Source: Gemella morbillorum (GTDB lineage Bacteria; Bacillota; Bacilli; Staphylococcales; Gemellaceae). Taken from it: a stretch of DNA of 64,000 nt. Numbering within the stretch: position 1 is the stretch's first letter; every line of letters starts with the position of its first letter. Shown in pieces: positions 8,350-17,866 of this stretch. Location: contig NZ_LS483440.1 in NCBI RefSeq assembly GCF_900476045.1, positions 1,674,001-1,738,000 of the forward strand, written 5' to 3'. Both the position numbers and the translations under genes were made by a program. The notes under the pieces are model-generated. The model did not search any database. It saw only the letters and a program-made list of their open reading frames with translations, and was not told the origin of the DNA.

Positions 8350-8784
8350 ATGAAACATATAAACGAATTAAATAAACTTGTAGCAAATCTTACAGTACTT
8401 TATACAAAACTACACAGCTTCCACTGGTATGTAAATGGACGTAATTTTTATACTCTACATACTGTATTTGAAAATTACTATGATTACACTACAGCAACTT
8501 TAGATGAAGCTGCTGAAAGACTATTAGCAATCGGTGGACGCCCAGTTTCTACACTTAAAGGTGCATTAGAACTAGCTACTATCGAAGAAGCAACTGAAAA
8601 AGAAACTACTTCAGAAATGGTTGCTGCAGTTTTCCACGACTTCGAATTATTAAAAGCAGATCTTTCTAAACTTATGGAACTTTCTGAAGAAGAAGGTGAC
8701 CAAGGAACTTCTGATTTTGCCCTTGGTGTTAAAACTCAATTAGAAAAAAATATTTGGATGCTTAAAGCATATCTTTCTGAATAA
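8350..8784 (+). CDS. dps: Dps-family ferritin-like DNA protection protein
   Basis: A 144-residue four-helix ferritin-like protein. The ferroxidase-site pattern LHSFHWYVNG (about residues 21-30) and the DEAAERLLAIGG segment (about 56-67) are diagnostic for Dps/miniferritins. Members assemble as dodecamers, oxidise Fe(II) with peroxide and store iron, protecting DNA. RBS AAAGGAG precedes ATG. It has a strong promoter with a PerR-like site and a strong terminator, so it is a single-gene unit. Whether it binds DNA is not clear, as there is no long basic N-terminal tail. Confidence 0.9.
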   Translation: MKHINELNKLVANLTVLYTKLHSFHWYVNGRNFYTLHTVFENYYDYTTATLDEAAERLLAIGGRPVSTLKGALELATIEEATEKETTSEMVAAVFHDFELLKADLSKLMELSEEEGDQGTSDFALGVKTQLEKNIWMLKAYLSE

Positions 8785-8804
8785 TTAAATTATAAAAATT
8801 AAAG

Positions 8805-8868
8805 ACTAGGTGTTAATAAATAATCTATCCACTCGGATATGATTTATCTATTAACACCTAGTTTTTTA
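8805..8868 (+). terminator. dps terminator
   Basis: A 14-base perfect stem (8805-8818 with 8849-8862) with a long loop, followed by TTTTTT. It separates dps from the convergent walI gene. Confidence 0.8.
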
Positions 8869-8879
8869 TTTATAATTAG

Positions 8880-9686
8880 TTAGCTTTTGGTATTTGCACC
8901 TTGCCTATTTAAGATATTAAGATTTATTGCGTCTACATAATACGTAGTTATTTTCCCATCAGCTGTCGTTAAGATAACACTCCACGTAGGTATTAATACT
9001 TGGTTTTCTATTTGAGAAATATAAGTATAATATCCTAACGTTGCTTTCACATTACAGTTTTTGGGAATCAAGTCTTCATGATACAACCTATTAACTGCCT
9101 GCATCTGAGCTACCAATGTTTCACTTTTATCTTTCTTTATATTAGTAACACTAGTTAGAGAGAATTTTTTTACATCTCCATTTGAATCAACGTCAAATAC
9201 TATTCTAGCGTTTTTATTCGCAAAAACTCGAATACCATCGATTTGTTGCTCATAAATTATCTCGTTTCTCTTTGCGCTATAACTAGAAAACGTGTATTCT
9301 GAACCAAATTTGAACTTTTCTAATAAAAAGGCATCTAGCTCCGCACGATAATTCCCTTTAGACACATTTGTTATAGCTGTATCTGTACTAACTTTTAAAA
9401 CAGATGCATTATCAGAAATTTCAACATCATAATTCAAGCCCAAGTTCTCTTTTTTAAAATCCTTAAAACTAGCTATTGTAACATTGACATAACCTAAGTT
9501 TTCCTTTTTACTCGTACTTTCTTCTACAGTTATATTATCATTCTTCATAGCTTTTTCAATAATTTCTTTTTCTTGAACTATTTCTGTTTTATATTTTTGG
9601 ATTGTATAGATATAAGAACCTAGTAGCACGGCGTTTAAGACAATGAACAAATAAATAAATAGACTTTTCATCTTGCCCCAATTCAT
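8880..9686 (-). CDS. walI: WalI (YycI), regulator of the WalRK system
   Basis: A 268-residue protein with one N-terminal membrane segment (LFIYLFIVLNAVLLGSYIY, about 9-27) and a large extracytoplasmic region of the YycI fold. It is the last gene of walR-walK-walH-walI and overlaps walH by 4 bases (ATGA). Family knowledge: WalH and WalI form a membrane complex with the sensor WalK through their transmembrane helices and tune its activity (negative in Bacillus, activating in Staphylococcus). Downstream walJ/htrA, often next in Bacillales, are absent: dps lies convergently instead. Confidence 0.85.
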   Translation of the reverse strand: MNWGKMKSLFIYLFIVLNAVLLGSYIYTIQKYKTEIVQEKEIIEKAMKNDNITVEESTSKKENLGYVNVTIASFKDFKKENLGLNYDVEISDNASVLKVSTDTAITNVSKGNYRAELDAFLLEKFKFGSEYTFSSYSAKRNEIIYEQQIDGIRVFANKNARIVFDVDSNGDVKKFSLTSVTNIKKDKSETLVAQMQAVNRLYHEDLIPKNCNVKATLGYYTYISQIENQVLIPTWSVILTTADGKITTYYVDAINLNILNRQGANTKS

Positions 9687-10999
9687 AGTTTTCCTCCTCC
9701 AGCTACCAACTCTTTTATTTTCTTAAAGCTTATATATCGATTATTATATTTTACATACCATGCAGGTGTATAACTAAAACTATTGTTCTCTTTATTATAA
9801 GTTTTTTCATACCCTAAGACTATGTCCGTTACATTCTTTAAATTAGTATTGTTATAAAGGTAGTTAATAACATATTCCGTTTTTTCTACTTCAAAAAGAC
9901 CTACTTCTTTTGAAGATAAATAGGTTTTTGTCAACCTCTTAGGAGAGGTAAGGCGATATATACCATTACTATTATCTTCCGAAACAATATCCGCGTGTCC
10001 TTCCTTACTAAAAACAATAGACTCCTTATATGTTTCTTGGAAAATAGTTATTCCATCAAAGGACGTTGTCAATTGGTAATTAGTATCACTAGTATAGCCT
10101 AATTCTAAGAAATTAATAGTGTTATTTATCGCGACTGTAGCTCCTACCTCTTTTCCACCTTCATTAGAAGGGTTCGTATAAACTATTCTATGATTTTGTG
10201 ATTTCAAAATAGCATAGCCATCTGTTATTTCATTATCAGCACCAACTCGAACATCATCTTTTTTCTCAAAGACATCTTTCGCAAGGCGTGTTATACTAAC
10301 TTCTTCTGCATTATATTCATCAATTACCTTTTCTTCGTCAGCATCTTTTAAATAAATAAACCTATTATTTAAACTATACTTTGAATAATCTTTTTTATTC
10401 TCATTGAATTTCTCATTTATTTTATCATAAACTGCTTCTTTTAATGTAACTTGAAGATAGTTTTTATCATCTTTTTTATAAAGATACAACATGTTCGGTC
10501 TATCCTTTAACATTACCAAAGTATCAAATTCCAAACTAACATTAGAATTTTCTTCTGAAAAGAAAAGAGATTTAACAAGTGACGAATCCAATGTTTCCTG
10601 GTAATTTATCGATATTTTTTCAGAAGTACTATTCGTTGTAATATCTTCTATATTACGATTACGCACGCGGACTTCGATACTTTGACTGTTAGCTAGTTCT
10701 ATTAACAACTCTTTTAGAACTTTCTTATCTTTTACCGCCTCGACAGTTGCTATTTTGGTGATAGAATTAGGAACTATTGCCTCTTCTCGCATACCTGGAT
10801 ATGTTTTTACCACAGAATCCGGAATTAAAAATCCAACTAAATTATTTTTATCAGCTTCTGGTAATTTTTGTTGACTTCGTCGAGTGAACAGCTCATAATC
10901 CGGTTTATAAGTTATTATTAAATACGATAATAATAAACTAGAAAATACCAAACATACTAATAAAACAGATTTAAATCGTTCTCTTTTTATACCTTTCAT
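9683..10999 (-). CDS. walH: WalH (YycH), regulator of the WalRK system
   Basis: A 438-residue protein with one N-terminal membrane helix (VLLVCLVFSSLLLSYLIITY) and a large extracytoplasmic domain of the YycH family. It forms a complex with WalI and WalK at the membrane. I start it at ATG 10999, six bases after AAGGGGG; the in-frame ATG at 11026 lies inside walK and would place the RBS within the gene. The position between walK and walI supports the identity more than any single motif. Confidence 0.85.
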   Translation of the reverse strand: MKGIKRERFKSVLLVCLVFSSLLLSYLIITYKPDYELFTRRSQQKLPEADKNNLVGFLIPDSVVKTYPGMREEAIVPNSITKIATVEAVKDKKVLKELLIELANSQSIEVRVRNRNIEDITTNSTSEKISINYQETLDSSLVKSLFFSEENSNVSLEFDTLVMLKDRPNMLYLYKKDDKNYLQVTLKEAVYDKINEKFNENKKDYSKYSLNNRFIYLKDADEEKVIDEYNAEEVSITRLAKDVFEKKDDVRVGADNEITDGYAILKSQNHRIVYTNPSNEGGKEVGATVAINNTINFLELGYTSDTNYQLTTSFDGITIFQETYKESIVFSKEGHADIVSEDNSNGIYRLTSPKRLTKTYLSSKEVGLFEVEKTEYVINYLYNNTNLKNVTDIVLGYEKTYNKENNSFSYTPAWYVKYNNRYISFKKIKELVAGGGKL

Positions 11000-11009
11000 A
11001 TGAGCCCCC

Positions 11010-12953
11010 TTATAACCATTCATCATCTATTCGTTCACAAGGCAAGGTTACAAAAATAATTGTCCCATAACCTTCTCTACTTTGTGCCCAAATACGACCT
11101 TTATGTGCCTCAATAATATTTTTAGCAAGTGCAAGTCCAAGACCTGTTCCTCCCATACTTCTTTGTCGACTCTTATCAACACGATAAAATCTATTGAATA
11201 TTTTATCAATATGTACTAGCGGTATTCCGACACCTTCATCTTTTATTGAGATATTAACCCTGTTATGGTTATAATTTTGTCTCACACGAATCGTTATATT
11301 TTTACCATTTGGAGAATATTTTATGGCATTATTCATTATATTATCGAACACCTGAGTAAGTTTATCTTGATCACCCTCAACAAAAATAGGAGTTTTTGAA
11401 GTGTGTTTTATAAAATTCTTCTCCGGATGAGTTAATTCAAATCTATTAGATATTTGTTCAATCAACTTATTAATATCTATAAACTCTTTTTCATAATGCT
11501 CTTCTTTAATATCCATTTTCCCTAGTTGCATTAACTCATTAACCATCCTAATCATACGATTTGTTTCTTTGTGGATAGTATCGATAAACTGTGGAGCTAG
11601 TTCTTTATCGTTTATAACCCCTTCTTCCAACGCTTCAATATAACTATTCATCGTTGTTAAAGGCGTACGCAATTCGTGAGATACTGTTGAAACAAACTCG
11701 CGACGTTCTTTTTCTTGACGTTCTTGATCCGTTACATCATAAAGAACTATAATATATCCTTCTAACTCCGTTGACATCTGCGTCAGGTCTTCTTTTTCTT
11801 CCTTAACTATTTTTGAAAACTCTGCACGCAATAACAAACTTTCATCAGTTTTTGAAGTATTAACAAGTAAACTATCTTCTGCCTCGATAATATCTCCGAT
11901 ATGTTCATATTCTGTAATATTCAAAATTTTCAACGCATCTTTCCCGATAAAAATCTCCTCATCACGAGCACCAATCATATCTTCTGCAGAAGTATTAATC
12001 AAGATTATTCGACCATTATTGTCAGTCGTAATAATACCATCCATCATACTTTCGATAATAGTCGCTAGCTTTCTACGTTCTGTCTCAGTTACCGCTTGTT
12101 CCTCTTCTATCCTTTTAGAAATTTTATTAAATACTTTTGCCAAGTCTCCTATTTCATCATTAGTATCAATCCCAACAACCGTGCCATAGTTCCCAGACGC
12201 CATTTTTTTAACTTGAGAACTCATTTTTTCAATAGAACTTGTAACTGTCTTCGAGGCAACGAAACCTATGATTGTCGTAATTAAAATAGATAGTACTGTC
12301 CCTATAATAAAGATTCTAGTAATACCATTAACATCCTGATAAACACTTTCTATATCAGCCATTAATGATACTACACCTACGATTTTATCCCCTTGCTTTA
12401 TAGGGCTGACATAAATCCAAACCCTCTTTCCTAATTCGACATTATTCTGAATTTTTTTCGCACTTTCTCCTGTTTTTAACACTTGGCTAACTAATGGATC
12501 AAATGACCTTTTAGCTAAATATTCGTCATTTCCATTTTTAGATGATGAAGCTACAACTTTAGAGTTATTATCAATAATACTAACAGATAATAATTTTTGT
12601 ATATTAAATTCACTAATAAGTTTTGCAATACCACTCTTAGAATTAGCAGAAGCAACATCTCCTTCTATTTTGATACTTTCTCCATCCGTTGATGCATTAC
12701 CTGCTTGCTCTTCATTATCAGTTTTTTTACCATCTTTATCTAACTCTTCACGAATATGGTAATTCAGAATTTTTTCTTGTTCAATAATATTTTGTTCAAA
12801 GTTATTTATATTAGACGTCCTAAGTTGCGCTGTAAAAAATAGCCCTATCAGTTGTAGAGCTATTATATTTACAAGAACATAGACAACAACGAACTTAACC
12901 CTTATAGACGAAAACCAACGTCTATTAACATTCTTGTAATTAAATAAATTCAT
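11010..12953 (-). CDS. walK: WalK sensor histidine kinase
   Basis: A 647-residue kinase: two membrane helices (about 18-40 and 213-235) flanking an extracellular Cache-like sensor, HAMP (about 235-287), PAS (about 295-400, IIESMMDGIITTDNNGRIIL), HisKA with phosphoacceptor His426 in STVSHELRTPLT, and HATPase with NAIKYSPNGK, GVGIPLV and GGTGLGLALAK. WalK phosphorylates WalR and controls cell-wall hydrolysis; it is usually essential. It overlaps walR by one base. The domain set equals that of Bacillus and Staphylococcus WalK (HAMP plus PAS), unlike streptococcal WalK with one membrane helix. Confidence 0.95.
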   Translation of the reverse strand: MNLFNYKNVNRRWFSSIRVKFVVVYVLVNIIALQLIGLFFTAQLRTSNINNFEQNIIEQEKILNYHIREELDKDGKKTDNEEQAGNASTDGESIKIEGDVASANSKSGIAKLISEFNIQKLLSVSIIDNNSKVVASSSKNGNDEYLAKRSFDPLVSQVLKTGESAKKIQNNVELGKRVWIYVSPIKQGDKIVGVVSLMADIESVYQDVNGITRIFIIGTVLSILITTIIGFVASKTVTSSIEKMSSQVKKMASGNYGTVVGIDTNDEIGDLAKVFNKISKRIEEEQAVTETERRKLATIIESMMDGIITTDNNGRIILINTSAEDMIGARDEEIFIGKDALKILNITEYEHIGDIIEAEDSLLVNTSKTDESLLLRAEFSKIVKEEKEDLTQMSTELEGYIIVLYDVTDQERQEKERREFVSTVSHELRTPLTTMNSYIEALEEGVINDKELAPQFIDTIHKETNRMIRMVNELMQLGKMDIKEEHYEKEFIDINKLIEQISNRFELTHPEKNFIKHTSKTPIFVEGDQDKLTQVFDNIMNNAIKYSPNGKNITIRVRQNYNHNRVNISIKDEGVGIPLVHIDKIFNRFYRVDKSRQRSMGGTGLGLALAKNIIEAHKGRIWAQSREGYGTIIFVTLPCERIDDEWL

Positions 12954-13654
12954 TACTCTTCACCTATGAAATATCCTACACCACGACGTGTCATAATATA
13001 TTCTGGTTGTGAAGAATCAGTTTCAACCTTTTCTCTTAAACGTCTTACCGTAACGTCAACTGTACGCACATCTCCAAAATAATCATATCCCCATACAGTC
13101 TGTAATAAGTTTTCACGAGTTAAAACTTGCCCTGGGTGTTGAGCTAAATAATAAAACAAATCAAATTCACGACGCGTAAGATCGATTTCTTTACCATTTT
13201 TCTTAATAACATATGCATCCGGATAAATAACTATATCTTTTATCGCCAGCTCGCTTGTTTTTTCCTCTTCTACATCTTCTTGTTGTTTTAAAACACGACG
13301 AAGATTTACTTTAACACGAGCCATAAGCTCTCTTGTAGAAAATGGTTTAGTTACATAATCATCTGCCCCAAATTCTAATCCAAGCACCTTATCAATCTCA
13401 CTATTTTTTGCAGTTAGCATTATTATAGGTATATTTTTCTTCGCACGAACTTCACGACAAACTTCCATACCATCTTTTTTAGGTAACATCAAATCTAGTA
13501 AAATCAAATCAGGATTTTCGCTAAATGCAAGTTCAACCGCACGTTCTCCATCATTCGCTATAATTACATCATAACCTTCTTTTTTCAAATTAAAGTCTAG
13601 AATTTTCGCAATCGGCTCCTCATCATCAACTACTAAAATTTTGTATTCAGCCAT
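12953..13654 (-). CDS. walR: WalR response regulator
   Basis: An OmpR-family regulator of 233 residues. The receiver has the acidic pair D10/D11, phosphoacceptor D54 ([10 protein letters not shown]) and the conserved Lys in YVTKPFS. The winged-helix domain has [19 protein letters not shown] and the recognition-helix region [16 protein letters not shown], close to WalR/YycF. RBS AAGGAGG sits 10 bases ahead of ATG 13654. WalR binds TGTWAH-N5-TGTWAH direct repeats; such a site is present at 16941-16957 ahead of the cell-wall hydrolase gene. First gene of the wal operon. I see no obvious promoter motif or gene in 13655-13859. Confidence 0.96.
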   Translation of the reverse strand: MAEYKILVVDDEEPIAKILDFNLKKEGYDVIIANDGERAVELAFSENPDLILLDLMLPKKDGMEVCREVRAKKNIPIIMLTAKNSEIDKVLGLEFGADDYVTKPFSTRELMARVKVNLRRVLKQQEDVEEEKTSELAIKDIVIYPDAYVIKKNGKEIDLTRREFDLFYYLAQHPGQVLTRENLLQTVWGYDYFGDVRTVDVTVRRLREKVETDSSQPEYIMTRRGVGYFIGEE

Positions 13655-13859
13655 CCGAGCTCCTCCTTAATTATAAATTATTTCATAGTCTAATTTTTCT
13701 ACTTTTTCGCATAGACTCTTCTATATTATATCATTTTTTTTTCTTTTTTTCAGCACCTAATATGTAGAAGATTCGTATAATTAAGTATATTAACAATCTC
13801 TTAACTATTTTAAAGCTCTCTTGTCTTTACCCTACCTTATCATCTACTCTATGAAATAT

Positions 13860-14864
13860 TTACTTTGCATTTGTTTTTTTCTTCTTCTCAATTTCATCTA
13901 ACACACTCTGTATAAAGTTGTTAAATGTTACACTATAAGAATTTTTATTTAAACTATTCAAGACAGTTTCACTCTGCAAAGTTGAGTTAATCTGATCACT
14001 CAAAGATGTCAGAATATCATTCGATAACATACCTAACAATTTAATATCTTCTAATGAAAATTCTTTATACTCTGCAACAATATTTTTATGATTAACATCT
14101 CCATTTGCCAAAAGAGCTACCATCGTTTCTTGATTATCTCCTAAAAATCCCTTTATACCATGTATCCCTGCATCTTTTATTATATAAACATCTCCTAAAT
14201 AACAGCCTATGCCCAACAATTCCGAAATACGCGTGAAAATATCACTTTCAGAAACAATTCTCTTCACAGACCCTGTAAATTCTAATTTTTTCTTAGCAAT
14301 CTTCTTAACTTTCCTATTATATCTGGCTAATCTCTCATAATATAAAGCTTCACCCATATCTGGCGTCATAAAAATATCAACACCATCTTTTAAATATAAC
14401 GGCGCTGCATTATAAACTATTGTTTCTTTAACATTATATTCTAAAGCAACACGCATGGCGATATTCCCACCTAAAGAATGGCCAGTTAAAATAATATTTT
14501 CACCATACTTTTTTACCATTCTCTTATAAAACCTATAACACGGTGGATAATGTTCTCCTTGTCCAAGGCAAACACCTACAACATCAGCATACAAATCCTT
14601 TTCTCGATCAAAATAATAATTCGTTCCCGTATAAGCTAAAATATAATTATCTAATTTAGTATTTTTAAATAAGCTTCCACTACTTCCCGTTTTTTCATCA
14701 TAGAAACTCGTTACAAACTCAAGCTCTGATGGAAAGCTTCCCGTTTTTTTATCCAATTCAATATAATTATAAATCATCTTCTTTGAAGTCTTCATTTTTG
14801 TCAATGTCTCTATCCTATAGACGATAAAGGATGCATTACTCGTCAAATCAAAAATTTTCGCCAT
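13860..14864 (-). CDS. lipase class 3 / DUF2974-like alpha/beta hydrolase
   Basis: A 334-residue protein without signal peptide. The nucleophile elbow GHSLGG (around residue 152) and the preceding oxyanion-type region YILAYTGTNYYFD fit the lipase-3/Mbeg1-like (DUF2974) group. The C-terminal third is helical. The start is ATG 14864, which has GGAGG eight bases upstream; an earlier ATG at 14879 overlaps that RBS. It probably acts in the cytosol on an ester, but substrate is unknown. It stands alone, convergent with nothing and divergent from the flavodoxin gene. Confidence 0.7.
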   Translation of the reverse strand: MAKIFDLTSNASFIVYRIETLTKMKTSKKMIYNYIELDKKTGSFPSELEFVTSFYDEKTGSSGSLFKNTKLDNYILAYTGTNYYFDREKDLYADVVGVCLGQGEHYPPCYRFYKRMVKKYGENIILTGHSLGGNIAMRVALEYNVKETIVYNAAPLYLKDGVDIFMTPDMGEALYYERLARYNRKVKKIAKKKLEFTGSVKRIVSESDIFTRISELLGIGCYLGDVYIIKDAGIHGIKGFLGDNQETMVALLANGDVNHKNIVAEYKEFSLEDIKLLGMLSNDILTSLSDQINSTLQSETVLNSLNKNSYSVTFNNFIQSVLDEIEKKKKTNAK

Positions 14865-15098
14865 CAATTCTACCTCCATATCATAATTTTTATAATACTA
14901 TACTTCCCGTAATCTAGCAATTGTTAACCTTTAATCCCCTTAATAAATCTCGTTTTATAAGACTAAAAAACCACCCCCTACGAAGCAATTTTCTCTCAAT
15001 ATAATCAGTAACATTTTTCGAGAGATTATTTATAAAATCTACTATATATTTCTTTTATTTTTTGTTATAATAAGTTTACTACAATTCGGAGGTAAATT

Positions 15099-15641
15099 AT
15101 GAAAATATTACTAGCCTACTCAAGTAAAACTAAAAACACAAAAAAAGTGGCAGAGGCTATCTATAATGAGATAAAAAGCCTAGCAGATGTAACTTTACTA
15201 GATATAAAAAGACAAAAAACAAAACTACAAGAACAATATGACCTGTATATCTTAGGTGCTTGGACAGATAAAACAACTGCCAACAAAAAAATGCAAGATT
15301 TTGTAAACATTCAAGAGATAAAAGACAAAAAAGTAGCGCTTTTTTTAACTTGTGGTGTTCCACGAGAGCATTACCATGCAGATGACTCAATAAACAATTA
15401 TATAGACTTTATGAAAGAACGTGGTAACGACGTCCTTAAAACATTTATTTGCCAAGGGAAAATAGACCCTAAGGTACTTATTGTCTTTAAAATATTGTCA
15501 TGGAAAGACCCTAATTTTATTCACAAAGTTACACCAGATTTGGTAGATATGGTGAAAGAATCAAAATCACATCCTGATCAAAAAGATTTACACGATGCTG
15601 GACTTTGTTTTAAAGAATTACTACAAACTGAACTTTCTTAA
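15099..15641 (+). CDS. flavodoxin-family protein
   Basis: A 180-residue flavodoxin fold: the FMN phosphate loop is seen at the N-terminus (LLAYSSKTKNTKKVAEAI), then strands LYILGAWTDK and VALFLTCGVP. The long C-terminal part (about 120-180) carries HxxxD-like elements and is typical of flavodoxin_4 type reductases rather than electron-carrier flavodoxins. An extended -10 TGTTATAAT lies about 25 bases before the RBS CGGAGG. The redox partner is unknown. Confidence 0.75.
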   Translation: MKILLAYSSKTKNTKKVAEAIYNEIKSLADVTLLDIKRQKTKLQEQYDLYILGAWTDKTTANKKMQDFVNIQEIKDKKVALFLTCGVPREHYHADDSINNYIDFMKERGNDVLKTFICQGKIDPKVLIVFKILSWKDPNFIHKVTPDLVDMVKESKSHPDQKDLHDAGLCFKELLQTELS

Positions 15642-15651
15642 ATCAAACCTT

Positions 15652-15687
15652 AATAAGTCCTAAGGAAAACCTTAGGACTTATTTTTA
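15652..15687 (+). terminator. flavodoxin gene terminator
   Basis: AATAAGTCCTAAGG (15652-15665) and its perfect complement (15670-15683) form a 14-base stem with a 4-base A loop, followed by TTTT. Confidence 0.85.
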
Positions 15688-15710
15688 TACAGCATTCCCA
15701 GTAAAGTATA

Positions 15711-15750
15711 AAAGCACCTTGAACAAATGTTCAAAGTGCTTTATTTTTTA
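15711..15750. terminator. terminator between flavodoxin and LysM hydrolase genes
   Basis: AAAGCACCTTGAACA and TGTTCAAAGTGCTTT pair with one C-A mismatch around a 3-base loop. A T run follows on the + strand and TTTTATAC on the minus strand, so it probably terminates the convergent LysM gene. Confidence 0.75.
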
Positions 15751-15755
15751 TCGAA

Positions 15756-16742
15756 TTATCTTACGCGGATAAATACTGGTCCACTTCCAACGTTAACACT
15801 GTTAACTACTGTTTGGTTACCATTCCATCCACCGTGGATAGCTTGTCCGTTACCTGCATAAACAGCAATATGAGCAAATCCTAAACCACCGTTAGCATAG
15901 TATACTAAGTCTCCTGGTTGAGCTTGAGATGCTGGAACAACAGTTCCTAAACTCATATATCCTGCTGGCCAGTCGTGGAAATTAATTCCTACTGCTTTAA
16001 GAGAGTTAGTTACAAGCATTGTACAATCTTGGATTCTTCCTAATTGAGCCATAGCTGCTTGATAAATTGCTGCCGCTTTGTTTGAAGACGCCACTTGAGT
16101 TGTAGCTGCTGGTGCCGGTGTAGCCGCTGGTTTAACTTCAGCTTTTGGAGCTGGAGCTGGAGCTGGTGTAGCTGCTGGTTTCGCTGCCGGAGCTGGAGTT
16201 GCCGCTGGAGCTGGAGCTGGTGTAGCTGCTGGTTTCGCTGCTACTGTTGCTGTTGGATCAACTTTTACTACAGTTTGTGCAGATGTAGTTTGAGTTACAG
16301 ATGCTTTTGCTACTGTAGCCGCTGTTGTTTGAGTTTTAGCCGCTGCAGCTGCATCAATTCTTAAAACTTCACCAACGTAGATTAAGTTTGGATTAGAGAT
16401 ATTGTTTAATTTAACAAGTTCATCTACTGATACACCAAATCTACTAGAGATTTTCGCTAAAGTATCTCCTAAAACTACTGAGTAGTATCCTTCTTGTTTT
16501 GCTTGAGCTACTTGGTTAACAGTTGTGTTATAAGTTAATTTATCTCCAGGGAAGATTAATGAACTTGTTAAGTTGTTATCGTGCATAAGTTGGTCAACAG
16601 TTGTTCCATTGTTAATAGCGATATCCCAAAGTGTATCACCTTTTTTTACTGTATAAGTATCAGCGTCAGCTACTTGTGCTAAACCAAAAGCTACTGTTGA
16701 TACGATTGCTGTTGTTGCTACTAATTTATGTAATTTACTCAT
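15756..16742 (-). CDS. secreted LysM-NlpC/P60 peptidoglycan hydrolase
   Basis: A 328-residue exported protein: signal peptide ending about ADA (residue 28), two LysM domains (about 29-73, YTVKKGDTLWDIA; and 84-128, YSVVLGDTLAKIS), a repetitive Pro/Ala linker (about 140-215) and a C-terminal NlpC/P60-type domain. In the last domain Cys of IQDCTMLV, the GDLVYY strand and His of FAHIAVYAG form the expected catalytic pattern. It likely cleaves peptidoglycan stem peptides at the cell surface, with LysM binding the glycan. The promoter carries a perfect WalR box, fitting known WalR control of such hydrolases. Confidence 0.85.
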   Translation of the reverse strand: MSKLHKLVATTAIVSTVAFGLAQVADADTYTVKKGDTLWDIAINNGTTVDQLMHDNNLTSSLIFPGDKLTYNTTVNQVAQAKQEGYYSVVLGDTLAKISSRFGVSVDELVKLNNISNPNLIYVGEVLRIDAAAAAKTQTTAATVAKASVTQTTSAQTVVKVDPTATVAAKPAATPAPAPAATPAPAAKPAATPAPAPAPKAEVKPAATPAPAATTQVASSNKAAAIYQAAMAQLGRIQDCTMLVTNSLKAVGINFHDWPAGYMSLGTVVPASQAQPGDLVYYANGGLGFAHIAVYAGNGQAIHGGWNGNQTVVNSVNVGSGPVFIRVR

Positions 16743-16906
16743 CTAAAATAATTTCTCCTTAAACTCTGATTTCGAGCTAAACGCTCTCTAATAATATTTT
16801 CTAAATTTCTATTTTTTCTAAATTGTTATTTCAAAACTTTAATATCTATACGTCTTTAACTCCATTTAAACAGCTTTAAGTTTCGTTTTAATTTTGACGT
16901 AATACC

Positions 16907-16957
16907 ATTATATGATGTAGAAAAAGTTTTTTCAATACTTGTAACAGTTTTGTAACA
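16907..16957 (-). promoter_or_regulatory. WalR box and sigma-A promoter of the LysM hydrolase gene
   Basis: On the minus strand TTGAAA (16930-16935) and TATAAT (16907-16912) are separated by 17 bases. Five bases upstream of the -35 lies TGTTAC-AAAAC-TGTTAC (16941-16957), a perfect match to the WalR consensus TGTWAH-N5-TGTWAH in the gene's orientation. Because the half-sites read TGTAAC on the other strand, the consensus is also met there, so the divergent ccdA gene could be touched as well. The leader 16743-16906 holds no gene. Confidence 0.85.
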
Positions 16958-17122
16958 ATAGTGATAAAAACCTGTCACAAAGCTTTACTGTCGTAATTTT
17001 TGAGTTATATTTGAGGCATAAAAATTGCACTAATAAATATTTTATTATATAGTTATCGTGTAAGTTTTTTAATGAAAAAAATTATTAATATCACTTACTA
17101 CTACACCAATAAGGGAGGCTTT

Positions 17123-17851
17123 ATGACAGATTTAAGCACATCAGTTTCACTCGTGAAATTATCCTTTTTATTTTTAGAAGGACTGTTGTCATTTTTATCA
17201 CCTTGCGTTATCCCGATTTTACCTATCTATATCGGAATACTGGCTGGTAAAAAAGAGCAAAATGAACACGGTGAATTGGTTTTTAATAAACGCAATACCA
17301 TTACAAATACATTATTCTTTGTCTTAGGTATTTGCTCGACATTTTTCATTTTAGCATTTGCAACAAGCTTTATTAGTATTTTCTTAAACGAAAATATTAA
17401 AACTTTGCAAATAGTTAGTGGAATACTTATTGTTTTTATGGGATTACTTCAACTTGGAGTTTTCAAAATCGGTTTTTTAAAACAAGAGTTTTCCATTAAA
17501 GATAAAGTAAAAAGAAAAGGTAACAAAACTACTCCAGTTTTAGCCTTTCTAATGGGCTTTACATTTAGTTTTTCATGGACTCCATGTATTGGCCCTATCC
17601 TAGCGAGTGTATTTTTATACGCTTCTAGCCATACGGGTATTATGAGTATAATTTTGGTATTAGTATATTGTTTAGGATTTATCTTACCATTTATTTTTGT
17701 AGCATTTTTCGCATCTACGTTATTGAGAATATTCAAGAAACATACTAATATTTTAAAATATACACAAATAATTTCAGGAATAATATTAATTATAATTGGT
17801 ATATTAATACTAAGTGGTTCTTTTGTATCACTTATGAGATATTTTAATTAA
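17123..17851 (+). CDS. ccdA: CcdA-family thiol-disulfide transmembrane protein
   Basis: A 242-residue polytopic membrane protein of the CcdA/DsbD-beta family. The two redox Cys regions are seen in SFLSPCVIPILPIY and SFSWTPCIGPIL. It moves reducing power from cytosolic thioredoxin across the membrane to an extracellular thioredoxin-like partner. I start it at ATG 17123, six bases after AAGGGAGG; the frame is open back to 17072 but that ATG has no RBS. It lies 15 bases ahead of a TlpA-like lipoprotein, the likely partner. Confidence 0.85.
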   Translation: MTDLSTSVSLVKLSFLFLEGLLSFLSPCVIPILPIYIGILAGKKEQNEHGELVFNKRNTITNTLFFVLGICSTFFILAFATSFISIFLNENIKTLQIVSGILIVFMGLLQLGVFKIGFLKQEFSIKDKVKRKGNKTTPVLAFLMGFTFSFSWTPCIGPILASVFLYASSHTGIMSIILVLVYCLGFILPFIFVAFFASTLLRIFKKHTNILKYTQIISGIILIIIGILILSGSFVSLMRYFN

Positions 17852-17866
17852 AAAGGAGACTAACTT

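Noticed and set aside
16095..16364. 89-codon Cys/Trp/Ser-rich frame on the + strand
   Set aside because: Antisense to the Pro/Ala linker of the LysM hydrolase; composition is a consequence of the linker repeats.
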